Assembly: GCF_009017415.1 (NCBI RefSeq)
Contig: NC_092405.1
Coordinates: 2,976,001 to 3,040,000, forward strand
DNA length: 64,000 bases
Origin: Aspergillus flavus
Taxonomy: Eukaryota; Ascomycota; Eurotiomycetes; Eurotiales; Aspergillaceae
Direction: 5' to 3'
Below are positions 43,110 to 54,065 of the stretch, piece by piece. The notes under the pieces were generated by a model that was not told the DNA's origin, made no database searches, and saw only the letters and a program-made list of their open reading frames with translations. Made by a program: the position numbers and the translations under genes. The stretch's first letter is position 1; every line of letters starts with the position of its first letter.

Positions 43110-43579
43110 TTCTGGAAACTCCAGTGTTTTCCTCGGTCTGTTCTTGTAGGGTTGGATTTGGAAGAGATCTTTCAATCGGACTGGATTGTTATTATTATTA
43201 CCACTTGAAGCTGGTTCTACCCAAAGAATTGGACTATTCCTCTTCGGGAACATTCGGGATTTACCCATGATATCCACTGCCTATGCAAACAGTTAGACTC
43301 ATACCTAGGCAGTAAGTAGCATCTAGATATACACCGTAGGATCACCGGAAGATAAACTGTAGAGAAACTTTCCTCTTGACCATTCGTTTCCCCGCACGTG
43401 GCCGCCGGACCTCGGTTGCCGAGTGTGCCTCAAGCATCTCTATAATTCAAATATGTGCTAACTCGTCACATCGCGGTCAATCTTTTGTTTTGTTTTTCTT
43501 TTTTTATTAGAGAGAAGTGCCGTTTGTCGACTTCGGATCTACGGGTTGGCCACGTAACTGTTCGATCAATCCATACAGA
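43110..43579. other. Intergenic, promoter of the CoA-racemase gene
   Basis: 470 bp. A CACGTG lies at 43395-43400 and a T-rich run at 43483-43508. No gene seen. Confidence 0.4.
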
Positions 43580-44810
43580 ATGTCCACCACACCCCTCGCA
43601 GGTATTCGCGTGGTCGAGCTTGCAGGCCTAGCTCCCGGTTGGTCTTGACCGCAATTCATATCTGCCGGTAACATGCCGGTATAGCTAAGACGGTTACGTG
43701 TTTTACTGACTGGGATTTACAGGTCCATTTGCTGGACTATTGCTTGCAGATTACGGGGCGTCCGTGCTGCGCATCGATCGGCCAAATGCCGTGAGTAGCG
43801 ATCAGTTAACGCGTCGTAAATCCTCGATCACCTTGGACCTACGAAACGCAGCATCGCACAGCGTCCTCCTTTCGGTGTTGGCCAAAGCCGATATCCTCAT
43901 TGATCCTTACCGCCCCGGCGTCTTAGAACGCTTGGGTCTTTCCCCATCGGAGGTCCTCCTGAAGTATAACCCTCGCTTGATCGTGGCGCGCATGACGGGA
44001 TTCCGACGAGACGGTAAATACAAGGACATGGCGGGTCACGATATTAATTACATCGCGGTGTCGGGGGTGCTCTCCATGCTGGGGCGAGCAGGTGAACCTC
44101 CTTATGCCCCGGGTAATATTATTGGCGATTTCGCGGGCGGAGGCGCAATGTGTTTCATGGGCATATTGCTTGCTTTGCTGTCGCGCACACGCACAGGACG
44201 CGGCCAAGTCGTAGAGGCTAACATGGTCGATGGCTCTGCGTACTTAGCGGCGATGCCGCGACTGAATCGGCAAACGCCGCTGTGGAGCGGGCCCCGAGGG
44301 CAGAACATGTTAGACGGCGGCAGTCCGTTTTATGACACGTATGAGACCAAGGATAAAGGCAAGTATTTCGCCGTTGGAGCGCTGGAACCCCAATTTTACG
44401 CTGCGCTCCTCAAGGGACTCGGGTTCGGTTCGGAGGAACTTCCCTCACGGGACGATAGGGAGAATTGGCCAGTCCTCCGAGCGGCGTTTGCGAAGCGATT
44501 CAAAGAGAAGACGCGGGCGGAGTGGGAATCTATTTTTGACGGCACGGATGCTTGCGCGACACCTGTATTGGAGCAGGATGAGCTCGAGCAAGGGGGCTTT
44601 GAACAACGGCCTGCCGTTCATCTCGTTGATACGCCAGCACTGCCCATTGCGACCGACGATGGGGGCTGGACGGGAGGTGGCCTGACCCCCGGGGAAGGTG
44701 GACAGGAGACGTTGGAGGCTTGGTTAGGATGGAAAGAAGGACGCGAATATGATGTCAGATCCGATGGGGCATTGATAAAGACCGGAGAGGAGGGGAAGGC
44801 GAAGCTGTGA
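43580..44810 (+). CDS. CoA-transferase family III protein, alpha-methylacyl-CoA racemase type
   Basis: Isomerises (2R)- and (2S)-methyl-branched acyl-CoA for beta-oxidation. Exons are 43580-43637 and 43723-44810, giving 381 residues. The N-terminus [29 protein letters not shown] is classic for the CaiB/BaiF superfamily. The racemase catalytic residues appear at expected positions: His125 in AGHDINY, Asp155 in [11 protein letters not shown] and Glu227 in FYDTYETKD, matching the His/Asp/Glu set of bacterial MCR and human AMACR. Formyl- or succinyl-CoA transferases of the same superfamily use another Asp arrangement, so racemase is preferred. The C-terminus ends in AKL, a peroxisomal targeting signal type 1 variant. 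Confidence 0.9.
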
Positions 44811-46933
44811 GGATGAGACGATGATAATACGAGACGAACCAGATAGTATGGGTTGATTGATTGTGTTCGCGGTTCGGATGAACTCACGCGCCCGTAGGGC
44901 TGAGGCCCCGCGCACTCGATTCGGTAATTGGCCACCCCATCGTCCGACTCGAAAATTACTGCTTTTGATCAGTGATGCTGTCATTGACTTTTTAATGGCA
45001 AATTGATAGGGCAGTGCATTAAAGTTATACCTATTTACTGTTGGTCAAAAAGGGTAAAAAGAGAGAAAAGAGTTAAAATGTCAAAAAAAAAAAAAGGACA
45101 TTTGACTGAAACCAGCACAACTTTATGTGCCAACACTTTCATCACGTATAAAACCTGTCTTAGTTAACTGATTCTACATTACTACATTATTACGGCCAAG
45201 GAATAAAGGAGGAGTTAAAATAGTGTCTAGAGTGAGACAGTCCGATTCATGGCGAGCTGAAAGACCCATACAAGTCAGCCGCTGGTTGGAGGAAAATGTT
45301 ACCGTGCCAATGTATGTAACAACACATGTTAAGTTCGCGGGGATTGATTCGATACCCGTGTCATGGTCACGTCATTATTGGTTATTTCCGGCCGGAATCG
45401 TGCATCCGTCTTAAATCAAGGTAACAATCAATACTACTACTACGGTACCACCGTATCTTTTCCTAGATAACAGCCAACTTCGAACTTGGAAGCACTGAGG
45501 GGATTAAAAAATCCAAATAGATAAAAAATAAAGAAAAGTAACTTTGCAAACTAAAACGGTGGCTCCAGCTGACAGGTACGATGATACATACCATGTCCGG
45601 TATACAGTAGTGGTACCAGGTACCTGGACCATTCTGAGTCCCCTTTTCCCCCTTCCATTTCATGAAGCATTCTTGCCTAGTAACCACTCGTCGGTTCGGA
45701 CTTCAGACGTCTACAATCTCGACTGCTTCATTTCCCGAGCCTTCCGGATGTTTCAAATGTGGAGTATTCTACGTCATTCCACTGTTTTGTGCTTTGGTTC
45801 TGGGGGAAAAATTTTCGACTGTTCCTAGCGGGTGACCAAGGGTACTAGTCGGTACGCTGTACCTGTACTATTGTTCCCCTTTATTGAGTCCTGAGTACCA
45901 TGTACCGGTTCGGTACCTAGCGTAATTTCACCTGGTATGATCTAATACCAGCGCCGTCCCGCCACGTGCGGGTAGTGTGGCGCAGTCCGGCCCTATCTCC
46001 TGATGATCTCTGTTGGATCCGCGATACGGTCATTGCGATGAAGCTTGAAGGCTAAGGTCGGTTCTTTGAGCGAGGAACAGCCACCCATGACTGGTCCTAT
46101 GTCTCAGCTTTCTCACCGATGGTTACTAAGTTGTGGATGAGCCGTGGCTGTGCGAGAAAGTTTTACCCCAGTGCACTATTCATTGTCCGTAATTTATCTC
46201 CGTATTGCACACTTTCGTATTCGGTACTGCTGCCCACCCGTCACACTTGGTTTTTCCACCTTAAAGTTCTCTCCTCTTCTTTTTCTTCCTACCCGTCGCA
46301 AAGAGCCGAAGCGACCGATCGCTTTTCCAAGTTCTGAATGCGCTGTAATTTATTTCCTGTCTTTCTCCTCTTTCTCCGGCCTTGATAAACGGACCTTCTC
46401 CCCCCAGCGGGCAACGTGGGATCGGTGCTCCTTTGTGTACAATTGTTGTCGTCAGCTTTGTCTCGAAATTGACCCCTCCGCCATACAATCAATGTCCCCT
46501 GCAAGTGTGACTTGGTAAAATTGGGTACCCGCCAAGTGCCAGGCAATCGTTTCTCACAGCAATCACTATTACTACGGAAAAGTAGATCTGACAGCCTTTA
46601 CCTGGCCGTTCCAACGAGCTTTTCTTTTTCCTTCCTTCCAATCACTGGTATCATTCGCTTGCACGGCTTCCTTCTGCGCCGGTCCCTGTTGCAAGTATCG
46701 TACAACGACGGAAGCGCTGGCCGTTCATTGATCCGTTAACCCCAGGGCGGCTCGGCTTGCCTTACTTATCCCCTCAATTAACACGGCGCGGCGAGTACGA
46801 CGCTTCCTATATCCCCTCAGAGTCTTAACCCCCCGTCCCCCCTGGGTCGTGTTGCCCGATCTCTGCCGCCATCTTTGGACGGCGTAAATAGCCTCTCCCT
46901 TTCTTCCGAGGCCCCTCTGCCTCTTTAAGATAC
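44811..46933. other. Long intergenic region
   Basis: 2.1 kb. It contains a 13-nt A run at 45084-45096 and KpnI-like GGTACC/GGTACG words clustered at 45595-45915. A long CT-rich stretch (46170-46920) is probably the leader and promoter of the next gene. Short open frames on both strands lack family features. Confidence 0.5.
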
Positions 46934-48016
46934 ATGGCAGGCGTGCAACTGCAACAACCCACCATGACCGACTATCGATTGCCGCTCCATCAGCCACCAC
47001 CTGCTCGGAAGCCGGTTCCTGGGATGCATGCTGGTTATCCATTCCAGTCCTATGATGGACCTCATAAGCAACAGCTCTCTCACCCATCTCTCGCTCACAA
47101 TCGGGGCCGGATGCCTTCGGCCAATGCGTCGCCCTATATGGCTCAGCAACAACCGTACTCCAATACCCCTTCGCCTCATCATACCATGACCTCTACTCCT
47201 AGTTACCCTCCCTCGAGAAGAATGTCGAGCGCCACAACCTCTACAAGCTCGACTGGCAACGCCGCGGGTCACTCCGCCGTTTCGGATATTCGCAGAAGCA
47301 CGTCATCCCGTTCCGCCAACTCTCAGCTGGGTTATGTAGCTCTAATGCGGAGACAGAAGGCCACGGTGTGGTGTGATCGAGCACAGCCGGAGGATCCGCG
47401 CCTCCGAGCCCAGAAGCTTGCCGACAAGAAGAGAGCGTACCTCGAAGTCCATGGCGCAGGCGCTGGTGGACGGGCAAGTACCCTTGGAAGCGGTAAAATT
47501 AAACACTCCAAAGGAGGTACTGATTTCTCGCCCTCGAACCTCGTGTCGGCTACTGTTCCCGTACGGCTCAGTGCCAATGAAGTGGGTGATGCGGATGAGG
47601 ATGCACACAGTGATCATGGGTTTCCTCATCGTCGCACTGGCAGTGGTCGCAGCTCTCTGGGAAGCAACCATCGTTATCCCAGTGGCTACCAGCGGACACC
47701 CCAGGGCACTATGGGAAGTAACAGCACTCCCCCAAGTGAGAAGACGGATTTGCCAAATGTCACGGAGCATCCGCCGGCGGAGAGCACGGAGGAAAAGAAA
47801 GTCAACGATGACGCCGCTACCACCTACAGCTTCGAGGCTGCAGATGAGGACAATTTTGGGAGCGTAGGGGAGATGGCTGCCCCGAGTGCAGCTACCACGG
47901 CGGCTGAAAAGGCGAGAAGGGCGGACGAACTAAGACGGCGGGGTAGTGTGGACGACCGAACGAGCACGATGACCAATGTCCGACTCTTTGTTGCGAATCC
48001 AGACCTCAGTGATTAG
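46934..48016 (+). CDS. Conserved-looking disordered fungal protein of unknown function
   Basis: Intronless 360-residue protein; a second Met at residue 11 (MTDYRLPLHQPP) is an alternative start. The N-terminal ~130 residues are Pro/Gln/Ser/His-rich and disordered. One segment looks structured and conserved: GYVALMRRQKATVWCDRAQP then EDPRLRAQKLADKKRAYLEVHG (~133-175), a basic Cys/Trp-containing patch. The rest is Ser/Gly-rich, then acidic, ending AAEKARRADELRRRGSVDDR (helical, with an RRGS kinase-type site) and VRLFVANPDLSD. I do not recognise it and assign no function. The long CT-rich upstream region fits a well-expressed gene with a long leader. Confidence 0.72.
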   Translation: MAGVQLQQPTMTDYRLPLHQPPPARKPVPGMHAGYPFQSYDGPHKQQLSHPSLAHNRGRMPSANASPYMAQQQPYSNTPSPHHTMTSTPSYPPSRRMSSATTSTSSTGNAAGHSAVSDIRRSTSSRSANSQLGYVALMRRQKATVWCDRAQPEDPRLRAQKLADKKRAYLEVHGAGAGGRASTLGSGKIKHSKGGTDFSPSNLVSATVPVRLSANEVGDADEDAHSDHGFPHRRTGSGRSSLGSNHRYPSGYQRTPQGTMGSNSTPPSEKTDLPNVTEHPPAESTEEKKVNDDAATTYSFEAADEDNFGSVGEMAAPSAATTAAEKARRADELRRRGSVDDRTSTMTNVRLFVANPDLSD

Positions 48017-49076
48017 TGGCACCTTGTATCGTCATATATCGCATTTATCTCTCAGATCTATGCTCACGAAAATACCCAGCTCGGCTGAAGCCCAGCAAGC
48101 AGTCCAACTTCATGCAGCTTATGCCATCCTTCTTGTTTTCTTTCTTCACTCTGTTTCTACATTCCATTTCTGTGTTTCTTCCCACCAGGATTGCTCTGGT
48201 CGAGTAGTGCTCGAGCCCGGTCTGGATCCCGGGACCCGTACCTCGGTTTTTGCGCTGCGTGCAGGCGGCCTGATGCATTGCGCTTCTTGTTCTGTTTTAT
48301 TCCCCTCACTGCATGTTTTGGCGCCTATGCTTCTAAAGCATTGGGTTTCGTGCTACTGGACTTGCATCAGTGGCACCTTGGGCGTCCTTTATGGTTTTAC
48401 GAGCAGCTAGTAATAATAATATCTTCTGTACATACTCTACAACCTGTGCTATCAGTGGTGTATATCGATCCAATTTGCGTGTAGAGTTGCAAAATCCATT
48501 ATACCCTTAACAGACTAAGTTGAGCTACATTATTAAATGAACTAGAAGCTAGTAACTGAATGCGAATGTTGAAGCAATGAACAAGCCTCAAAGCAAACTA
48601 GGAAGTAAATCATAAAGTAGAAAGCATCATCCTCCATCTTACATAATCCCCCACACGTGCCCCTGACGCGAAGCAGTCGCGCCCGACAATCCAATTAACG
48701 CGTTCCCGACTCAACAACCAATCCCTCCGATGACATACCAGACCGAGGATCCTGTATCCTGTCCCGGAATTGCTTTTCCATTCGACTATCGCGATTGACT
48801 TATTATTATTATTATTATCATTATAATACGAGGGTGAGACTGTACGGTATTTGTGTCATTGAGGTTGTTCTGTCATTTTCCTTGTTCCTGGTGAACCGAA
48901 CCGAACCAACCCAACCCGATTTGTTCGATGTGTGAGAGTAGTTTCCACCCTTGATTTCTAGATTCCGGTTCACTTCAACTTCATCTTTAAACCTGTCTTG
49001 AGTAGTGATTACCCCGGGTCCATACCCGAAAAGAGAAAGAGATCAGGAAGGAAGGAAGGAAAGCAAACGGCAGAAA
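48017..49076. other. Intergenic region
   Basis: 1.06 kb. It contains a TTA trinucleotide run at 48799-48818. Open stretches at 47976-48484 overlap the 3' end of the preceding gene and look like untranslated sequence. No gene seen. Confidence 0.45.
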
Positions 49077-51191
49077 ATGGAGGTCTCGATGGACACAAGC
49101 CCAGCCGCCCTTTCTCCCCTCCCCCAGTCACAATCACAATCGCAACAACCATCATCAACGACGGCGTCTACACCACCCTATCCGGCATCTCCGACCGCCT
49201 CCAGAAAACGTTCCGTCCAAGATATCGATGCACAGACGATGCAGACGCCATCGACTGCGACTGCTGTCCACAGAGACACCAAAAAATCTCCAACGTATAC
49301 CGACAAAGAAAACCAGGAGAATGCCGATCCCTCTATACAAAGTTCTACACGTGTGTCTCCTGTCTTGGAGATGAGTCACGTACTGATTGCAGGTGGGGGC
49401 GCGAAGGCCGGTGATGAGGCCCCGGTACAGAATACAAAGGAGGCTACGCTGGGAAGATCAGTTCCTAGTCCGGGATCAACTCATTTGTCTACGGATGCGG
49501 GCGCGGGTGCCCCTGCCGCTAAGAAGAGGAAGCTGTCTCCTGCGAGTAAGGAGGCTAAGCAACAGGAGAAGGAAGCTAAGCAGCAGGAAAAGGAGGCTAA
49601 GCAGCAAGAGAAGGAGGCCAAGGAACGTCAAAGATTAGAAGAAAAGGCAAAGAAAGAAGAGGAGAAGAGAGTGAAGGAAGAAGAGAAGAAAAAGCGGGAC
49701 GCAGAGCGGGAGGAAGAACGTAAGCGGAAGGAGGAGAAAAAGAAGGCGAAGGAAGAGGAGAGGGCTGCAAAGGAAGAAGAAAAACGGAAAAAGGAGGCAG
49801 CCAAAGAAGAGGAGAAGCGAAAAAAGGAGGAGGAGAAATTGAAGAAGGAGAGAGTAAGCTTCCTACAACGACAACTCATGCCTCATGTATAGCTGGTCTA
49901 ACTGTTCACTCGCAGGCTCAACCCAAGCTGAACGCCTTCTTCGCAAAACCAAAACCTCCTGTGCAGCCCTCGAACGCAGCGCTTACTGCGTCTCCCAAGA
50001 AGTCTGGAGGCGATGGCTGCACAAATGAACCCTCTCATGAAGCTGGCACTATGTCCGATTATCAACGAGCATTCCCTGAATTCTTCCTACAGTCCCACAC
50101 GAAAGTTGCTCCACCGCATATGTTTCAACGTGATTCAGAAGGCCTTCGACTAATCAGAGAAAAGCTTGATGCGTCCATGAAGTCGCCTAATAGCTCGGAA
50201 GAAGCTCTTATATTTCGGCCTTCGGATATTTTCAACATGATGCCATACAAGCGACGGCGGGGAAGACTACCCGCTTCTGTCAAGGATATCCTTCTAGAGA
50301 TGCAAAACCTGAACGACCAATCAGGGACGTCGGAGGCTGTACAGCGACAACAGGGTCTTTTGAAGAAGGTTCGAATGAAATCTCTTAAGTTTGGTGAAGA
50401 TGTCCGACCCCCCTATCAGGGAACGTACTCTAAGCCCCTTCCCGAATCCAAGGCCTATAAGATGATGCGGAACCCCTTCCACCGCGGCTTACCTGACACG
50501 AACTACGACTACGACTCTGAAGCTGAATGGGAGGAACCGGAAGAAGGTGAGGAACTCGACTCGGAGGAGGAGGAAGAGATGAGCGAAGACGGCGAGGATG
50601 ACATGGATGGCTTCTTGGATGATGAGGATGACCAATTGGTCGACGGGAAGAGACGTCTTATCGTTGGCGATCTAGAACCCGTCTGCAGCGGCATTCAATG
50701 GCACGATCAGGGTGTGGATCCAGAGTTCAAGGCATACAGGGTCGAGACCATATCAGATGCAGTGTCATTGCCTATTGACCCATTCTCCACAATGTACTGG
50801 CAAAAGCCCAAGACATCGGAGTCGGCTCAGACCAGTGGTGCGGGACGGTCATCGCTTCACTCTTTCTTGGGCAACCCATCTTCAGGGAGTGCGTCAACGC
50901 AGGACGGCAGCGCACTGCCACTGTTGGGGCCCGGGAAATCCAAGCGACCCTTCCCCCCAGAACTGCTGGCGGAATTCAAGCAAGTTGTGGACGGAAGCGA
51001 TCTGTCGAAGCTAGGGTTGATTGAGATTCTGAAGAAAAGGTCAGTAAAGTAGGGTTCCTTCAGTTCCATTCGCCGCTAATGACAACCGCAGGTTTCCGAA
51101 GGTTTCTAAAGATGCCTTGAAAGACACGTTGAACAGCGTGGCTACGCGGGTGGGACAGAAAGAGGCTGAGAAGAAATGGGTTTGCAAATAG
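49077..51191 (+). CDS. Chromatin assembly factor 1 large subunit (Cac1/Rlf2/p150 type)
   Basis: Histone H3-H4 chaperone subunit that deposits nucleosomes behind replication forks through PCNA. Exons are 49077-49853, 49916-51039 and 51092-51191, giving 666 residues. The start at 49077 is the first ATG preceded by an A-rich context. Seen in order: a disordered N-terminus; a long KER helix (~155-259) of Lys/Glu/Arg with EAKQQEK repeats; a canonical PCNA-interacting PIP box QPKLNAFF (~261-268), formed right at the first exon junction; the conserved central region (LIFRPSDIFNMMPYKRRRG); the acidic ED domain (YDYDSEAEWEEPEEGEELDS); and the C-terminal winged-helix part (KRPFPPELLAEFKQVV..IEILKKRFPKVSKDALK). 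Complete and typical. Confidence 0.93.
49551..49621 (+). repeat. 21-nt tandem repeat in CAF-1 KER region
   Basis: About 3.4 copies of a 21-nt unit encoding EAKQQEK, starting at 49551 (GAGGCTAAGCAACAGGAGAA and diverged copies). It lies in the coiled KER helix, and the 7-residue period equals one heptad. Confidence 0.75.
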
Positions 51192-54065
51192 TCATGGTAT
51201 TGGAGGAGACGTAACAGCAAGCGTTCGATGTTCCGAAGAAAGACAACGCATGCCACGGACGGCTGGTGTTCTGGCGTCAGGTTCACCTTGGGTCGTGCAA
51301 GGAATAGACTACCCTTGAGGGAGATTTATTGGTTGCGAGTGCTTCAGATCCTCAAGCGCCAGCGGAATTGCAGCCACTGGTTTGTTTGCGATTGATGTGT
51401 AATGACGGCGATTGCTTTAGAGGGCCAGTGCAATGGGAACTAGACGTTGATTTGTATATGGATATACTATACGGAGCTGGGTTATTGACTACACGGGCCA
51501 CTGTTCTCTCTCTCTCTTTCTATTCTTTTCTTTTCTTTTCTTTTCTCTTTTCCCATTAGTGATACCTGCGCCATAACTCGGTCAGACTTGTAGAAGAAGG
51601 TAGGGAAAGGACAGTAAGGGTTTAAAAAAAAGAAAAGAAAAGAATGAAAATAGAAGATGCTAAAAACAGACTGCATCGAATAGTTCCTTTTTCTCAGCCA
51701 TCGCTGCAGAGTTGATGACACAGTCGGTGATCATGCAGTTCCAGACTGGAGCATGCGTAAGGAAGTATGAGTTGTTACAGAATGTACTACTCTTGGAGTG
51801 CAAACATGACTGGTGGTTCCCTCAAGTCAGCATCGGATTCAGCTGAGGATGTCATCTGGACTAGACTTCTTTAGGGCTAGTCCGGGTGAGTTATTCAGTG
51901 GCGGTTGAACACGTGCCAGTGGGGTTCTGGAGTCATTAGGAAGAATTATTAATACGAAGCCGCGATGTTTGGCCCTAGTTTATTTGTTGTTGCTGGGGCA
52001 TTGATCCGATTGCTGTTGATGGGTGCCTTTAATTCTTTTTTTTTTTCTTTGCTGTCACTGCGGAGTAGCTTCGGCTGTACTAAAATGGTATCTTCCTAGT
52101 TGCAAACAGTCGGAGGAATTCCCACTATTCATACTATCTAATGATCCTTCTGGGAATATGGCACCGTTACTAGCAGACCACTAGTTTGTACCTCACCTCT
52201 CTTTTATGACGGAGGGGAGAGGGGGAAAGAGAAATTAAGATGCGATTTATGCATCCCAACCCCCAGAAACAAGAAATGGACCAGAAAACCCCCTCCTAAA
52301 CTTCAAGGCCAGCAGTAAGGGGTGGTTGGGCGACGAATCATGGGGGCACGGAGGGAACCAACCGGAGCCATCATGCATGTATGCAGTGCCAGCGCATCAC
52401 TGACTGTTTGACTCTTTCTGCTTGGGTACTTAGTTTGTCCTCGTCCCCCAACTACTGACTAGTAAGTAGTATCTGTACAAATTGTTCTATCATTCGACTC
52501 GGGCGCTTTCGTGTCAATTGTGTTGCGATCGTCCTTTGGCTTTTCGATTTGTTTTATTTAGTTTTTTTTAGTTTTTTATTTTTTTAATTTTTTTTTCTTC
52601 TTTCCCGCCTTCCGTTTCTCTTCCGCCATCTGCCATTCTTAGCACCTCGGAACGGTTGAGAAGAAATCTCCTACGCGGGACGGAGGAAGTGGGGGGGGGG
52701 GCGCTGTTCTTACTTAGTATAGGTATTGATGATTCTGCAGCAGAAACGGGAGAAATATGGTGGTATTTCAACACTAACGGTTTTTGTTTTTTACGAAGTA
52801 GTACCTTTTTGAAGAGAAAATATCGAGAAATAGATTTACTGGCCTTTTTTCGAATGTTTCATGTTCTCTTTCGGTTGATGGGAAGGGGATATCATATAGT
52901 ATGTGCATATGGACCTACCACATAGCACACAATACACCTAAATAAAGTAATTTTCCCATATATGTAGTTGTAGTGAGAGAGAGAGAGAGAGAGAGAGAGT
53001 CACACCAACATTGCCTCACTTCAACCAGTGTACGCCTGCAGTTGTTCCCTCCACTGCATCCGTCCGATTCGAGTCACCGCCAGCCTGGCACTTGGCTCAC
53101 GGCGAACAAATAGGAAACCGTCGTGCTTGTTCGCTTGCTTAATCTCCGTCCCAACTTGACTCTATTGTTATTTTCCCCTACTTTAGTGGCATACTCATAC
53201 ATACATATTGCCAACAGACAGCAATTAACCTGAACCAAAGAAAGTCTCCTTTCATTGCCTACTAGTATTGGCCCCCCCCTCCTCCCCTCCACGTTCGTCC
53301 AACCATTACAGATCGAGTGACTCCAACGTACATCCAGACCAGCCATACAGAAATCCCGGATTCTTTCGATTTGCTGGCAAGCAATCGCCCACTAAGGTAG
53401 TCCTTCTCTTTCACTTACGTCGGTCTTTCTTTCACACATTCTTCCCTCTCTCCCTCTTCTGCTCACTGCATGTCATCCATTCCCCCTCCGCCAATTCAGC
53501 CAGTTGTCTCTCATCGTCTGGACGAGACTGTCAGATCGGAGTTTATCTTCCTGTTAATAATCTCCCAATATTTACTATTGATTTATTATTCATATTCATA
53601 TTTTTTTTCCCCGTCCCATATTTGACTTTATAAAAATTTATTTTTCTCATTCTTCTATTCTATGATCGTTTCTTTATTTGATTGATTGATTTTCTTCCTT
53701 GATTCTTCTTCTATACTTACTTGCGTTTCTTGCCCCCCCCCCCTCTCCCACGAACAACCCCCCAATCCACGACTACTTTATAATATCCCACCGTCTGTTT
53801 TCCTTCCATCTTTTACCTTTGTCTCCCTCATCTTCTGCCCCGCCTTCCACCTATCCTTATCGTCCATCTATCAATCCTGGAGCCGTCGATCGTGTCGCAT
53901 TACCCTCAACAGGATACTGTTCCCCATGAGGACCGTCATCCTTTCTCTTCTTCCCCTGTAAGGGCTAAACCATGCGATAGAGAGGCGGTTGCTGGAGCTA
54001 GGGGCAACTTGCGACCTCACACGTCCTCTTGGCTATTTGGCCGGGAGACTGCCCATGGCAACATC
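51192..54065. other. Long intergenic region with simple repeats
   Basis: 2.9 kb without a convincing gene. It holds a TTTTC repeat at about 51522-51550, a T-rich stretch at 52556-52600, a G run near 52692-52701, a GA dinucleotide repeat at 52975-52999 and a C run at 53731-53741. A long CT-rich stretch (53400-53890) is probably the promoter and leader of the next gene. The frame upstream of ATG 54066 stays open for more than 200 bp but contains no earlier ATG. Confidence 0.5.
52975..52999. repeat. GA dinucleotide microsatellite
   Basis: Near-perfect (GA)n run of about 24 nt in the intergenic region. Confidence 0.9.

Noticed and set aside
53268..53961. Several plus-strand frames upstream of the large protein
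   Set aside because: Pyrimidine-rich leader and promoter DNA reads as Ser/Phe/Pro/Leu in any frame.
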